From: JBATTK01 sp049670505
GTDB lineage: Bacteria; Bacteroidota; Bacteroidia; Flavobacteriales; Flavobacteriaceae
Assembly: GCA_049670505.1 (NCBI GenBank)
Contig: JBATTK010000156.1
Coordinates: 1-21,885, forward strand
Reading direction: 5' to 3'
Length of the DNA: 21,885 nt
The notes beneath the pieces were generated by a model that saw only the letters and a program-made list of their open reading frames with translations, had not been told where the DNA came from and ran no database searches. This document shows, in pieces, positions 1-7,038 of the stretch (the first letter of the stretch is position 1; each line of letters begins with the position of its first letter). A program made the position numbers and the translations under genes.

Positions 1-433
1 CCTCGGTACCGTCCAGTACCCCTCCCCCTCTTATGGAAAGCCCGATACCTGCCCCTAAAAAGAAACCTCCGAAGACCGCGACGAGCAATTTATCCTGGGT
101 AATCTCGGGAAATTGAATTAGGACCAAGGTGATTGCAAGTCCAAAAATGGCTATGGTAGCCTTAATTGCAAATTGTTTTCCAATAACCTTATACCCCAGT
201 ATCAAAAAGGGGAGGTTCACTAGAATAATCAACAGCGGAAGCGGTAAAAACGAAATTTCCGTTACCAAAAGTGAAATACCCGTAGCACCCCCATCAATAA
301 AACGATTGGGCAACAAAAAACTTTCGAGGCCAAAAGCAGCGGAAAAAATACCTGAAATTATAAAGAAGCCATCCTTTAACATCAATTTAATGTCAAAATT
401 TTGGGAATCCATATCTGTTGAGGGCTTTTTCAT
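1..433 (-). CDS. YitT family membrane protein (N-terminal part, cut by window edge)
   Basis: The minus-strand frame beginning ATG at 433 stays open to the window edge (144 codons visible). It encodes a short cytosolic start, then hydrophobic segments at about residues 20-38, 50-75 and 90-106, and a Gly-rich stretch IRGGGVLDGTE at the edge. That stretch matches the conserved RGGSTGGTD-like motif of YitT/DUF161 membrane proteins, and FLLPNRFIDGGATGIS is also typical of the family. YitT proteins are polytopic inner-membrane proteins of unknown transport role. Only 18 bases separate this start from the stop of the TolC gene, so it is probably the last or a late gene of the same efflux operon. The C-terminal domain lies outside the window. 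Confidence 0.85.
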   Translation of the reverse strand, partial: MKKPSTDMDSQNFDIKLMLKDGFFIISGIFSAAFGLESFLLPNRFIDGGATGISLLVTEISFLPLPLLIILVNLPFLILGYKVIGKQFAIKATIAIFGLAITLVLIQFPEITQDKLLVAVFGGFFLGAGIGLSIRGGGVLDGTE

Positions 434-451
434 ATTTTAATATTTCTTAGG

Positions 452-1855
452 TCATAAATTTTCCGGATTTACGGCCAGACTGTTGAACAACTTGGCCTTT
501 GCGGCAAAATATTTGTTTTGTACTTCATTCTGTTTTAGTTCGGAATCAATAAGACTACTTTCCCGGGAGTTGATTAAAAACAAAGAGCTCTCCCCAAAAC
601 TGAACTTACGCTCTTCCGCACGTAACAAGGCACCCCGATTGCCCACAATATCTTGTATCAATTGGTTCTGGGTCTCAAAAGATTCTAATTCACGGTAAAT
701 GGCCAAAACCTTGTTGCGAATTTCAATTTGGGCATTGTCAAACTCAAATTGGGCATCCCGTATTTTGAACTTGGCCAACTTCAAATCGCCCCTTTCCTTT
801 CTAAGGAACAAAGGAAATAGAAAGTTAACACCTCCTTTGTATTCTTGCGTTTCAAAGGAATTGATACGATCAGGGGTTTCTGTGAGAAAATTATACTCTA
901 CATCTATTTTTGGCAGCAATCTATTCGCTTTTAACCGTTTATCCACCACCAAACCATCTATCTTAAACCCAAGGGACTTTAATTTGGGATGGTTTTCAAT
1001 GGTGAAACTATCCAAGGGTCTCCCCAAAATCTCCAAAGCCGTATCAATATCATTGTCCAAATCGATATCTGGGATAACATTGGACTGCAACTCCACAGGT
1101 ATATTATCGTTCAACCAAAGAAAATTGGAGAGTTCCAATGATCTTTTTATAAGCCTTACCCGAGCCTGTTCTAGACTTAAGGCCCTATTCTGCACGGCAA
1201 TTTTGGCCTCTACGGTATCAATGGCCGCAATATCCCCTGCCAACGCACTTTGCCTAATACCTTCAAAACGAACCTCTGCGTTGGTTAAAAAATCCCTATA
1301 AACCTGGCTATCCTTGTACACTTGTAACCAATCAAAATAGGCTATGGAAGCTTCGAATAAAATTTGGTTCACCAGCAGATCCCTATCGGCTTTGGTCTGT
1401 TCCCTAAAGAATTTGGCTTTCCTTAACGTAGCCATCCGCTCATTGATCCATAGTCCCCGAGCCAGGGAAACCGAAACTCCAGCACTATATAGACCATCAG
1501 AGGGTAAAGTTTCATCCTCATTTATGAACTCCCCCTCGGCCTGCTCAAAACCTCCTTTTAATTCCACACCGTACCAAGTAGGTATTTTAAAAGTGGCATT
1601 AAGCCTATCCCAATATTCGAGCCCCGAAAACTTCTTGCGGTCGTAATCCGCCTCTATCTTGGGATCGAAACCCCCACGTGCCTTCATTAAATTGGCCTGT
1701 CCTATTCCAATGTTCAATTCTGCCTGTTTGGCTATGGGGTGGTACTTTTTTACATAGCCCAGATATTCTTTAAAGTTGAGTACAAGGGTATCTGCCTGCT
1801 GTGAAAAAAGTGGCAAACTTAATAACAGCAGTGTGTATATTAAGATTTTCTTCAT
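452..1855 (-). CDS. TolC-like outer membrane efflux protein
   Basis: 467 aa from the ATG at 1855. A longer upstream reading (to 1954) would run into the HlyD gene and is not preceded by a signal, while the ATG at 1855 begins MKKILIYTLLLLSLPLFSQ, a clear Sec signal peptide. The rest is rich in long amphipathic helices, including QILFEASIAYFDWLQVY and EIRNKVLAIYRELESF, as in the two-repeat OEP (PF02321) fold of TolC. It should form the outer-membrane and periplasmic duct of a tripartite exporter with the HlyD and ABC proteins encoded just upstream. Start and HlyD stop are one base apart, so translation is probably coupled. Length is normal for the family. The substrate is unknown. Confidence 0.9.
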   Translation of the reverse strand: MKKILIYTLLLLSLPLFSQQADTLVLNFKEYLGYVKKYHPIAKQAELNIGIGQANLMKARGGFDPKIEADYDRKKFSGLEYWDRLNATFKIPTWYGVELKGGFEQAEGEFINEDETLPSDGLYSAGVSVSLARGLWINERMATLRKAKFFREQTKADRDLLVNQILFEASIAYFDWLQVYKDSQVYRDFLTNAEVRFEGIRQSALAGDIAAIDTVEAKIAVQNRALSLEQARVRLIKRSLELSNFLWLNDNIPVELQSNVIPDIDLDNDIDTALEILGRPLDSFTIENHPKLKSLGFKIDGLVVDKRLKANRLLPKIDVEYNFLTETPDRINSFETQEYKGGVNFLFPLFLRKERGDLKLAKFKIRDAQFEFDNAQIEIRNKVLAIYRELESFETQNQLIQDIVGNRGALLRAEERKFSFGESSLFLINSRESSLIDSELKQNEVQNKYFAAKAKLFNSLAVNPENL

Positions 1856-1856
1856 G

Positions 1857-3209
1857 CTATTTCTTTTCAGCTGTTGCCGTTGCATTATTCGGCTGATAAT
1901 AATTGGGCGGGAAACCATTAAGTTGTCGCCACAACTCAAACCAAATTGGAACATCTTCCAATAAGGCTATGGTATTGGCCCCGGAACCTACCCGGATATC
2001 CTTAGGCCAGGGATGATCATTGGGATCCGGGGCCAAGAGCACCCTATATTTACCGTTATCGCTAATAAAAGTTTCCACGGCCACTACCTTGCCCCCATAG
2101 GTACCATAGGATAAATTGGGCCAACCGCTGAAAACTATGACCGGCCAACCATCAAACTGAATACGCACTTCTTCTCCCAAATGTATCAGTGGAAGATCCA
2201 AAGGTTCCACAAAGGTCTCTACGGCCAAATCGTAGTTGGCGGGCATAATACCTACAAGGCGATCACCCTCCTTAAAAGTTTCGCCAATTCCCGCTTGTAT
2301 GGCCTTATTAATGAATCCGTCTTGCGGTGCACGAATGTAGTAGAGGCTGTTCCGCATCTCGTAATTGGTATACTCGTTCTGCAATTTTGTTACTTGTGCC
2401 TCGGAATCGAATTGACTCGATTGAGCAGTATACATATCGCTCTCCGCTTTTGAAATTTTATCGGTATACTCCGCCTGAACTCTATTAATCTCTACTTCCG
2501 CATTGATAACTTCATTTATAGCGGCTAATAATTTATTCTCCTGCGAAATTAATTTAGCCTGTGTTTCTTGGAGTTTAAGACGCTTTTCCTCTACGTCCGT
2601 CACCGCCTTCAAACCCTCTTTTTCCAATTTTACGACCCGGTCGTATTGCCGCTCCGCAATCCGTATATTGGTCTTTGCCGCCTCCAAATCTATACTATCG
2701 CTTTCCACTTTTAAGTTCGCCTGTAAAAGTTTGTTGCGTGCCTGTTGTAATTTTAAGGTACGCTCCCTGCCCAAAGCTCCAATTTGATTGTTCAGGGCTT
2801 TTACCTTGCCCTCGTACGAAGTTACGGACATGGTTTTTGCCCTTATCTGGTCTCCTGTTCGCTCTACCAATCTGGGATCAAAATACTCGTTCTTGATCTC
2901 AGAGATAAAAAGAATGGTATCTCCTCTTTTTACAAAATCACCTTCGCGCACATACCATTTTTCAATTCTACCGGGGATAGGGGATTGAATGGTCTGGGGG
3001 CGTTGGTCCGGTGTAAGCGTCGTCAAGAATCCATCACCTGTAATGTTCTGGGTCCAGGGCAAAAACAGAATAATAATACCAAGCATGGCAAAACCCAATA
3101 AAAAGCGATTAAAATGTTTGTAATGCCTTTTATGGAATACTCTTTGCGCGGCCTTAAATCCGCTTAAGTCCACATTTTTATTTACACTATTTCTAGAAAT
3201 GTTAAGCAT
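1857..3209 (-). CDS. HlyD-family membrane fusion (periplasmic adaptor) protein
   Basis: 450 aa. An N-terminal cytosolic stretch is followed by one membrane anchor (about residues 36-53, LLGFAMLGIIILFLPW). The first half of a biotinyl-lipoyl-like domain follows (IQSPIPGRIEKWYVREGDFV, about 73-92), then a long coiled-coil hairpin rich in E, K, Q and A (about 115-285), the second lipoyl half (YYIRAPQDGFINKAI, about 293-307) and a C-terminal beta-barrel region. This is the order of type I secretion or efflux adaptors. It links the inner-membrane ABC protein (stop 5 bases upstream) to the TolC-like duct (start 1 base downstream). A single anchored adaptor with one exporter resembles type I secretion more than RND efflux, but no secreted substrate with RTX or GG-leader features is visible here. 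Confidence 0.9.
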   Translation of the reverse strand: MLNISRNSVNKNVDLSGFKAAQRVFHKRHYKHFNRFLLGFAMLGIIILFLPWTQNITGDGFLTTLTPDQRPQTIQSPIPGRIEKWYVREGDFVKRGDTILFISEIKNEYFDPRLVERTGDQIRAKTMSVTSYEGKVKALNNQIGALGRERTLKLQQARNKLLQANLKVESDSIDLEAAKTNIRIAERQYDRVVKLEKEGLKAVTDVEEKRLKLQETQAKLISQENKLLAAINEVINAEVEINRVQAEYTDKISKAESDMYTAQSSQFDSEAQVTKLQNEYTNYEMRNSLYYIRAPQDGFINKAIQAGIGETFKEGDRLVGIMPANYDLAVETFVEPLDLPLIHLGEEVRIQFDGWPVIVFSGWPNLSYGTYGGKVVAVETFISDNGKYRVLLAPDPNDHPWPKDIRVGSGANTIALLEDVPIWFELWRQLNGFPPNYYQPNNATATAEKK

Positions 3210-3214
3210 ATACC

Positions 3215-4882
3215 TTAATTTTCACTAATAAGTTTTCCTTTCTCTATCGTAATTATCCTACTACATCTAGTCAACCATTTGTTGTCCTGGCTTACTATGA
3301 CCAAGGCCCATGGACGGGAATCGTCAATAAGGAAATCCATAATCCTAGCCGCCTCGCTCTCATCCATTTGATCTAAAGGATCGCGTAAAATCAACAGTCT
3401 CGGTTTTCTAACGATGCTTCTGGCCAGAACGATTTTTTTAGCGATCGTATAGGAAATCTGTTTTCCTTCCGGATAAATAGTAGCTCGTATGCCCAGGGAC
3501 TGATTTCTGACAAATTGTGTAAGACCCGTTTTTTCTATGGCCCAATAAATATCTTCCTCCGGTATGGAGTCATCCCCAAAAGTAATGTTCTCCAACAGTG
3601 TCCCTTCAAAAGGGGATTCCTCGGTAAGCGATTGCCCTACATGCGAACGATAGTAATTAAGATTGATGCCGTTCAACTTTCTTTCGTTGACATAGACATT
3701 CCCGGAATCTGGCTCAATAATACCCGATATGAGGTGCAATAAGGTAGACTTACCGGAACCGTTGGAGCCGTTGATCAGGATTTTACATGTAGGTGTTATC
3801 GTTAGGGAAACATCATCTAAAATCTTTCTGGTACTGCCAGGAACATTGTACGCTACGTGATCCAGTTCTACCGTAAACACCTCATCTTCCTTAAAGGGTT
3901 TCTCCCCTTCCTGGGGTTCTAACTCCTTGTCTACCACCTGTCCCAATTTTTCTAAGGAAGTAAGTACATCATAGAACGATTCCAATCCCAAAATAAGCTT
4001 TTCAACAGAGGTAATCACCAATAATATAATAAGCTCGGCGGCCACGAACTGGCCTATATTCATTTCTTGGTTCAACACTAATAAACCTCCGATAAGGAGC
4101 AGACCGGCGGTTACCAATACCTTAAAACCTACCATCTGTACAAACTGAAGGACCAAGACCCGGAAGTGACTTTCCCTCGCCACTAAATATTCGGATACCA
4201 AAGTATCGCTCTTCGTGAGGGCATGGTTGGTTCTTCCAGATAATTTGAAACTTACAATGGCCCTGGCAACTTCTTGTATCCAATGTGCCACTTTATATTT
4301 CTGTTTGGATTCGTCCAAGCTGGTATCGAGCCCCTTTTGTACGGTAAACTTAAAAACTATATAAATCAGTAATATCAATAAAATACCATAAATGATAAAG
4401 AAAGGGTGATAGAACGAAAGCAGTAAAAGTCCAAAAACAATTTGAAGGAGGGCCGCCGGAAAATCTACCAACAACTTAGAAAGTCCTTTTTGGACATTCA
4501 ATGTGTCAAAAAAACGATTGGCGAGCTCGGGGGGATAGTAATCCCGTAGTTCACTCATCTTTATTTTAGGAAAACGATAGGCAAATTCAAAAGAAGCCCT
4601 GGTAAATATTTTTTGTTGGATGTTTTCTATAATCCGTATCTGCATTAGTTGCAAAATACCTACAAAAGCCACTCCCAAGGTAACAAGAATTACCAAAATA
4701 ATCCAAGAGGTACTTACCTGCGCCCCTTGTATAAGATTTATAATGGCTTGTATACCTAAAGGAAGGGAAAGGTTGACCAGACCAGCAAAAATGGCATAAT
4801 AAAAAACCTGTATCACGTCCTTTTTGTCTAGTTTAAGAAGACCAACAAGTCGTTGCCAAGCGGTCAATATGTTTTTAGCCAT
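3215..4882 (-). CDS. ABC exporter (TMD-NBD fusion) with degenerate ATPase motifs
   Basis: 555 aa. A six-helix type I exporter membrane domain occupies about residues 20-310 and an ABC domain about 335-553; no N-terminal C39 peptidase is present. Walker A is intact (GSNGSGKST, 372-380) and the Q-loop Gln is present (VGQ, Q417). The rest of the catalytic set is not canonical. In register with LSGGQ..R..LAR the protein has ISYTIAKKIVLAR (476-488). The Walker B stretch reads RLLILRDPLDQMD (495-507), with Arg500 at the metal-ligating Asp and Asp501 at the catalytic Glu. The H-loop His is Gln532 (VIVSQD). The open frame and normal length argue for a maintained protein, not a decaying one. Its start overlaps the tetR end by 8 bases. 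It may bind ATP but hydrolyse it poorly or by another route; that is inference from motifs. Confidence 0.85.
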   Translation of the reverse strand: MAKNILTAWQRLVGLLKLDKKDVIQVFYYAIFAGLVNLSLPLGIQAIINLIQGAQVSTSWIILVILVTLGVAFVGILQLMQIRIIENIQQKIFTRASFEFAYRFPKIKMSELRDYYPPELANRFFDTLNVQKGLSKLLVDFPAALLQIVFGLLLLSFYHPFFIIYGILLILLIYIVFKFTVQKGLDTSLDESKQKYKVAHWIQEVARAIVSFKLSGRTNHALTKSDTLVSEYLVARESHFRVLVLQFVQMVGFKVLVTAGLLLIGGLLVLNQEMNIGQFVAAELIILLVITSVEKLILGLESFYDVLTSLEKLGQVVDKELEPQEGEKPFKEDEVFTVELDHVAYNVPGSTRKILDDVSLTITPTCKILINGSNGSGKSTLLHLISGIIEPDSGNVYVNERKLNGINLNYYRSHVGQSLTEESPFEGTLLENITFGDDSIPEEDIYWAIEKTGLTQFVRNQSLGIRATIYPEGKQISYTIAKKIVLARSIVRKPRLLILRDPLDQMDESEAARIMDFLIDDSRPWALVIVSQDNKWLTRCSRIITIEKGKLISEN

Positions 4883-5561
4883 TGGATTTAATATTTAAAG
4901 CATTGAAAACTAAGTGGGTTAGATATTGGGTGGGACTCACTTCTTTGTTGCAGTCCGTCATAGATGAAAAATGCTCTTTTAAAAAGTGTTGATGTAGCGC
5001 ACCTTCTACGACAGTGCTGGCAAGACTGGCCGGATAAGGGTAATCCGTATTCACAGCCTTGATCATTTCCCTGATACGGGTCACCAACCTTTTATATATG
5101 ACAAAATAACCTTCTTTGTTTTCCATATCCACCTCCTTGGTCAAATATGATTTGGAATATTCATTGATGACAATCTTGTTCAAAAGTACTTCATTAATAT
5201 GTGAAAAAGAAGAGTCTTCCTCGGTAGCCCTTGTTATAATTTCAATGGCCTTGATCAACTTTTCCTTAATATCCGAGATACTGTTGGTAGAGAAAACCAA
5301 TTGATATTCCAACCATCCCCAATACCAGGACGCAAGATACAGCAACAGCTTGTGCTTGTTTTCGAAATAACGGTAGATTGAGCTCTCATTGGAGCCGATT
5401 TTATTGCCCAGCTTTTTGAAAGTGAACTTTTCGAATCCCATTTCATAAATCATCAGAATACTTTGTTCTATTATTCTTCTCCCCAAATCCGATGATTCGG
5501 GGTCCTTGACATAGATTTTTTCGTTAATCTTAATCTTTACCGATTGTAAGAGACGATCCAT
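4875..5561 (-). CDS. TetR/AcrR family transcriptional regulator
   Basis: 228 aa. After about 25 residues comes a typical TetR DNA-binding domain: IIEQSILMIYEMGFEKFTF, then the helix-turn-helix KKLGNKIGSNESSIYRYFENK (about 49-69), where SSIYRYFENKHKLL is the family hallmark. The rest is a helical ligand and dimerisation domain without recognisable specificity. It is the first gene of the exporter operon, overlapping the ABC start by 8 bases, so it probably represses its own operon and perhaps the divergent pair of secreted proteins. Palindromes that could serve as operators lie 26-132 bases upstream of its start. The inducer is unknown. Confidence 0.88.
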   Translation of the reverse strand: MDRLLQSVKIKINEKIYVKDPESSDLGRRIIEQSILMIYEMGFEKFTFKKLGNKIGSNESSIYRYFENKHKLLLYLASWYWGWLEYQLVFSTNSISDIKEKLIKAIEIITRATEEDSSFSHINEVLLNKIVINEYSKSYLTKEVDMENKEGYFVIYKRLVTRIREMIKAVNTDYPYPASLASTVVEGALHQHFLKEHFSSMTDCNKEVSPTQYLTHLVFNALNIKSNG

Positions 5562-5586
5562 AGTTGGCTTGTTTAATTTTATGCGA

Positions 5587-5637
5587 CAAATATAATAGTA
5601 TTACTATCATTAACTAATAGTTTAACTAATGTTTAAC
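5587..5637 (-). promoter_or_regulatory. Candidate tetR-operon promoter and operator array
   Basis: Read on the minus strand, TATATTTG (5594-5587) matches the Bacteroidetes -7 consensus TAnnTTTG, 25 bases before the tetR start. Overlapping and upstream of it are the perfect inverted repeat ATAGT-att-ACTAT (5595-5607), the inverted repeat AACTA-a-TAGTT (5612-5622), and a direct repeat TTAACTAAT at 5610-5618 and 5622-5630 with a partial third TTAAC at 5633-5637, spaced about one helical turn. I see no good -33 TTTG at the usual distance. Repressor binding here is inference. Confidence 0.5.
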
Positions 5638-5669
5638 AACAGTAAAACTTACGATGTTGATTTCATTAT

Positions 5670-5693
5670 TATATTTGTAACAATCCGATTGTT
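5670..5693 (+). promoter_or_regulatory. Candidate promoter -7 box followed by a perfect palindrome
   Basis: TATATTTG (5670-5677) matches TAnnTTTG on the plus strand and is the mirror of the box used for tetR. It is followed directly by the perfect 15-base inverted repeat AACAATC-c-GATTGTT (5679-5693), which would cover the transcription start. The first secreted-protein gene starts at 5718. This geometry suits a repressor operator. The sequence differs from the palindromes near tetR, so it may be bound by another regulator. Confidence 0.5.
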
Positions 5694-5717
5694 TAATTGA
5701 ACAAAAAACAAAATGAC

Positions 5718-6077
5718 ATGGCAAAATTTTTACTTTTATTAATTATTCCGTTTTTTGTGCAGTCACAACAAATGTTCCGTTTGCAGCTTGACAGCTATCA
5801 GCAAAATGAAACTTCTTTTGGGACTATGGACAAGCAACTGAGTTTGCCCGTCAAAAATTCCGTAGTGGTCCTAGGCGGATTGAACGATCTTGACGGTATT
5901 GGGAATTACCTTAATATTTATGGCAGTAAACTTATTGTAGATAGTTCGGACGTTAACTCCGATGGGATTAGGCAAATGGTTTTAAGAAGGGAGGATGGCC
6001 GTGATTTTTTTAATCTTTTCCCTACCATAAAAGCAAAACTCATCCCAATGGAGCATCCAAAAGGCTGGGAGAACTGA
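5718..6077 (+). CDS. Small exported protein of unknown function (paralog A)
   Basis: 119 aa from ATG 5718. An in-frame TTG at 5697 would add 7 polar residues before the signal peptide and overlap the promoter palindrome region, so it is less likely. MAKFLLLLIIPFFVQSQQ is a Sec signal peptide, leaving about 100 residues. The C-terminal half aligns with the next gene product: conserved IYG.K..V.....K.DG....L...DGR.FF..LP..KA.L. I do not recognise a named domain. The two genes are adjacent, same strand, and probably co-transcribed (74-base gap). Their position opposite a TetR-controlled exporter suggests an envelope role, but that is only context. Confidence 0.75.
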   Translation: MAKFLLLLIIPFFVQSQQMFRLQLDSYQQNETSFGTMDKQLSLPVKNSVVVLGGLNDLDGIGNYLNIYGSKLIVDSSDVNSDGIRQMVLRREDGRDFFNLFPTIKAKLIPMEHPKGWEN

Positions 6078-6151
6078 CTATTTTGGAATATATAGTACTC
6101 AAAAGCGTAATGGTGAATACATAAAGACATTATTTTAACCTAAATCCTTGA

Positions 6152-6544
6152 ATGATGAAAAAAATGATACTAGTTATCCTATTCTTGTTTTTGGTTCCTA
6201 ACATAAATGCACAAGATAACAGCGACCTTGTTACAGTGGGCGACATTCTGGTTATAAACCAACCTTCTGGAACGGATTTCAAACACATTTTTTTTCCTAA
6301 GAAGAACTTTGTTATAAAAAGAGGTGGCATTGCCGATATGAAAAGTATTTATGGAAAAAAAGTAGTGGTATCCAATGTCAAAACAAAGGACAATGGAAGT
6401 ATAGAAGTTATTTTAAAACCTAAGGATGGGCGTAAATTTTTTAAGGCGTTACCCAGTGTAAAGGCCGACTTGAAAAATGCGTTGATCCAGGGCGAATTGA
6501 AAACTCCGGTAGAGAAAAAGGAGGATTCCATTGCCCAAAAGTAA
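6152..6544 (+). CDS. Small exported protein of unknown function (paralog B)
   Basis: 130 aa. MMKKMILVILFLFLVPNINAQ is a clear signal peptide ending in an AxA-like site (N-A-Q). The mature part has VGDILVINQPSG, FPKKNFVIKRGGIADMKSIYG and KPKDGRKFFKALPSVKADL, ending in a Lys/Glu-rich tail. It is a paralog of the preceding gene product: both share the IYG-K block, the D/N-G turn, and DGR-x-FF-x-x-hP. Such short secreted proteins recur in flavobacteria without assigned function (general recollection, not checked here). The gene is followed by a strong terminator at 6568-6634, which bounds a two-gene unit. Confidence 0.8.
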   Translation: MMKKMILVILFLFLVPNINAQDNSDLVTVGDILVINQPSGTDFKHIFFPKKNFVIKRGGIADMKSIYGKKVVVSNVKTKDNGSIEVILKPKDGRKFFKALPSVKADLKNALIQGELKTPVEKKEDSIAQK

Positions 6545-6567
6545 GTGTTTATTTTTGTTCTCTGGTT

Positions 6568-6634
6568 GCGCCAGCCAAACTCAAATTAGTGTTCGCTAAA
6601 TACAATGAGTGTCCTCGGGCTGGCGCTTTTTTTT
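6568..6634 (+). terminator. Rho-independent terminator with long compound hairpin
   Basis: GCGCCAGCC (6568-6576) pairs perfectly with GGCTGGCGC (6618-6626), followed by eight T (6627-6634). The 41-base loop is itself structured: ACTCA (6579-6583) with TGAGT (6606-6610) and TTAG (6586-6589) with CTAA (6596-6599), making one long coaxial hairpin. It ends the secreted-paralog transcript 24 bases after its stop. Confidence 0.85.
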
Positions 6635-6694
6635 GGATATTGACTATCAATAATCTAAGGCTGAAAAGTAAGGGCACAATATTTAATACAGTAT

Positions 6695-7009
6695 ATGATT
6701 GTCGTACATATCATTTGCACTACCAAAACACAAGCCGAAGAGATTTTGGAAATGCTTATCATGGAAAGTCTCATATATAACGCTATGGTATCCGAAAAAA
6801 TAATCTACGAAAAAAAAAGTCCAAAAACTTTGGCCTCATCCAAACAAATTTTGGTTACAGCGAAAACCAAATCCCTGCTTTTTCAATCCATAAACGATAG
6901 GCTTAGGGAGACCCAAGGCAATCATATGCCCATGCTGTACTGCCTACCGGTGGTATATATGGACCCCGACCAAGCACAGCAGCTTTTGAAGGAGACTATA
7001 AAGATATAA
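6695..7009 (+). CDS. CutA-like protein (divalent-cation tolerance family, divergent)
   Basis: 104 aa, the usual CutA1 length. MIVVHIICTTKTQAEEILEMLIMESLIYNAMV corresponds to the CutA start (strand, then helix with a C-T/P-x-x-x-x-A pattern). The second half (ILVTAKTKSLLFQSIND and MPMLYCLPVV) matches the CutA region ending in PE-x-x-x-LPV. The fold would be a PII-like trimer of ferredoxin-like domains. It is divergent: the aromatic YYWEGK segment before the third strand is reduced to EKIIYEKK. CutA proteins are implicated in copper tolerance, but the molecular role is unsettled. It is convergent with the LysR gene (29-base gap) and sits 60 bases past a terminator, so it has its own promoter. 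The assignment is moderate. Confidence 0.6.
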   Translation: MIVVHIICTTKTQAEEILEMLIMESLIYNAMVSEKIIYEKKSPKTLASSKQILVTAKTKSLLFQSINDRLRETQGNHMPMLYCLPVVYMDPDQAQQLLKETIKI

Positions 7010-7038
7010 TCGTTTTCATCAAATATATGATACGTTAA

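Noticed and set aside
699..1301. 200-codon open frame on the plus strand inside the TolC-like gene
   Set aside because: It is antisense to a gene with a clear family match; the translation has no recognisable pattern and the frame is a composition effect.
1856..1954. Upstream extension of the TolC-like gene to 1954
   Set aside because: It would lie entirely within the HlyD gene and place 33 residues before a clean signal peptide; the ATG at 1855 is one base past the HlyD stop, as expected for coupled genes.
6589..6780. 63-codon plus-strand open frame
   Set aside because: It starts inside the terminator hairpin and overlaps the CutA-like gene in another frame; the protein has no plausible features.
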